Part shown: positions 63,846-64,000 of the stretch, in pieces | How the letters are laid out: each line of letters begins with the position of its first letter | Position numbering within the stretch: the stretch's first letter is position 1 | Assembly (NCBI GenBank): GCA_038277395.1 | Contig: CM076197.1 | Coordinates: forward strand, 81,453,951 to 81,517,950 | Length of the DNA: 64,000 nt | Reading direction: 5' to 3' | From: Dryocosmus kuriphilus | Taxonomy: Eukaryota > Arthropoda > Insecta > Hymenoptera > Cynipidae | Program-made: the position numbers and the translations under genes | The notes under the pieces: model-generated | Told to the model about the DNA's origin: nothing | What the model saw: the letters and a program-made list of their open reading frames with translations, nothing else | The model's database searches: none

Positions 63846-64000
63846 TTTTGAAAAGTTTCTTTTGTCGTCATTTAAAAGAAATTCTGTACATGTAGAACAT
63901 TACAAAACATTCCAAGATATTCTAAAGAAACTTCAAACAAACATACCAGAACATATTGTAAAATCAGAATATTATATAATTAATTATCCTGGTCGATAAA

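Overview
This is eukaryotic nuclear DNA. It is AT-rich, has introns, and is dense in transposons. An arthropod is certain enough from the Dscam-family gene on the minus strand; a hymenopteran insect, perhaps a parasitoid wasp, is my inference from the AT-rich background, the element types and the purine-rich LINE. No prokaryotic feature, CRISPR array or operon is present.

Layout: (1) 0.25-5.76 kb is a nested set of inverted repeats: an outer inverted repeat, a foldback element built of GTGCACAG-type repeats, a 2.36-kb palindrome with an AT-rich centre, and a 535-bp MITE. (2) 5.8-10.3 kb holds CAAAATTT low-complexity DNA, a tRNA-derived SINE with a perfect 16-bp target duplication, and a Merlin-type (ISXO2-like) DNA transposon. 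(3) 11.8-23.3 kb holds 25 exons of a Dscam-family receptor on the minus strand, from the second half of Ig2 to the cytoplasmic tail. Splice phases agree at every junction except where three exons carry 1-nt indels. The exons for the signal peptide, Ig1 and the first half of Ig2 are not seen in the rest of the window, so the gene must continue beyond it (the right part may be one giant intron) or be incomplete. (4) 24.4-28.2 kb holds a mariner, a small palindromic element and a Penelope-like remnant (GIY-YIG domain, inverted terminal repeats, hammerhead-like motif).

(5) 29.6-38.8 kb holds two plus-strand copies of a two-exon gene for a small secreted protein that I do not recognise. Copy A looks intact (150 aa). 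Copy B is broken by a 51-nt poly-G run and then a SINE. Between and inside them lie a Tigger-like element, a LINE carrying ORF1 but almost no ORF2, and TIR elements. (6) 39-41 kb holds a FANCD2-like exon fragment and a second mariner family. (7) 43.4-48.15 kb is a satellite array with a tetrameric higher-order period of about 555 bp. (8) 48.8-52.9 kb is a giant foldback element with GC-rich hairpin clusters; partial relatives lie at 18.9-20.0 kb and 62.2-63.85 kb. (9) 54.1-57.0 kb holds a TIR element with a deleted mariner nested in it, and a second TIR element. (10) 57-62.2 kb is mostly AT-rich DNA with one 5S-rRNA-derived fragment.

The host genes with real support are therefore few: the Dscam-family gene, the small secreted-protein pair, and two single exons (FANCD2-like; an orphan acidic C-terminus). 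Almost everything else is repeat or transposon.
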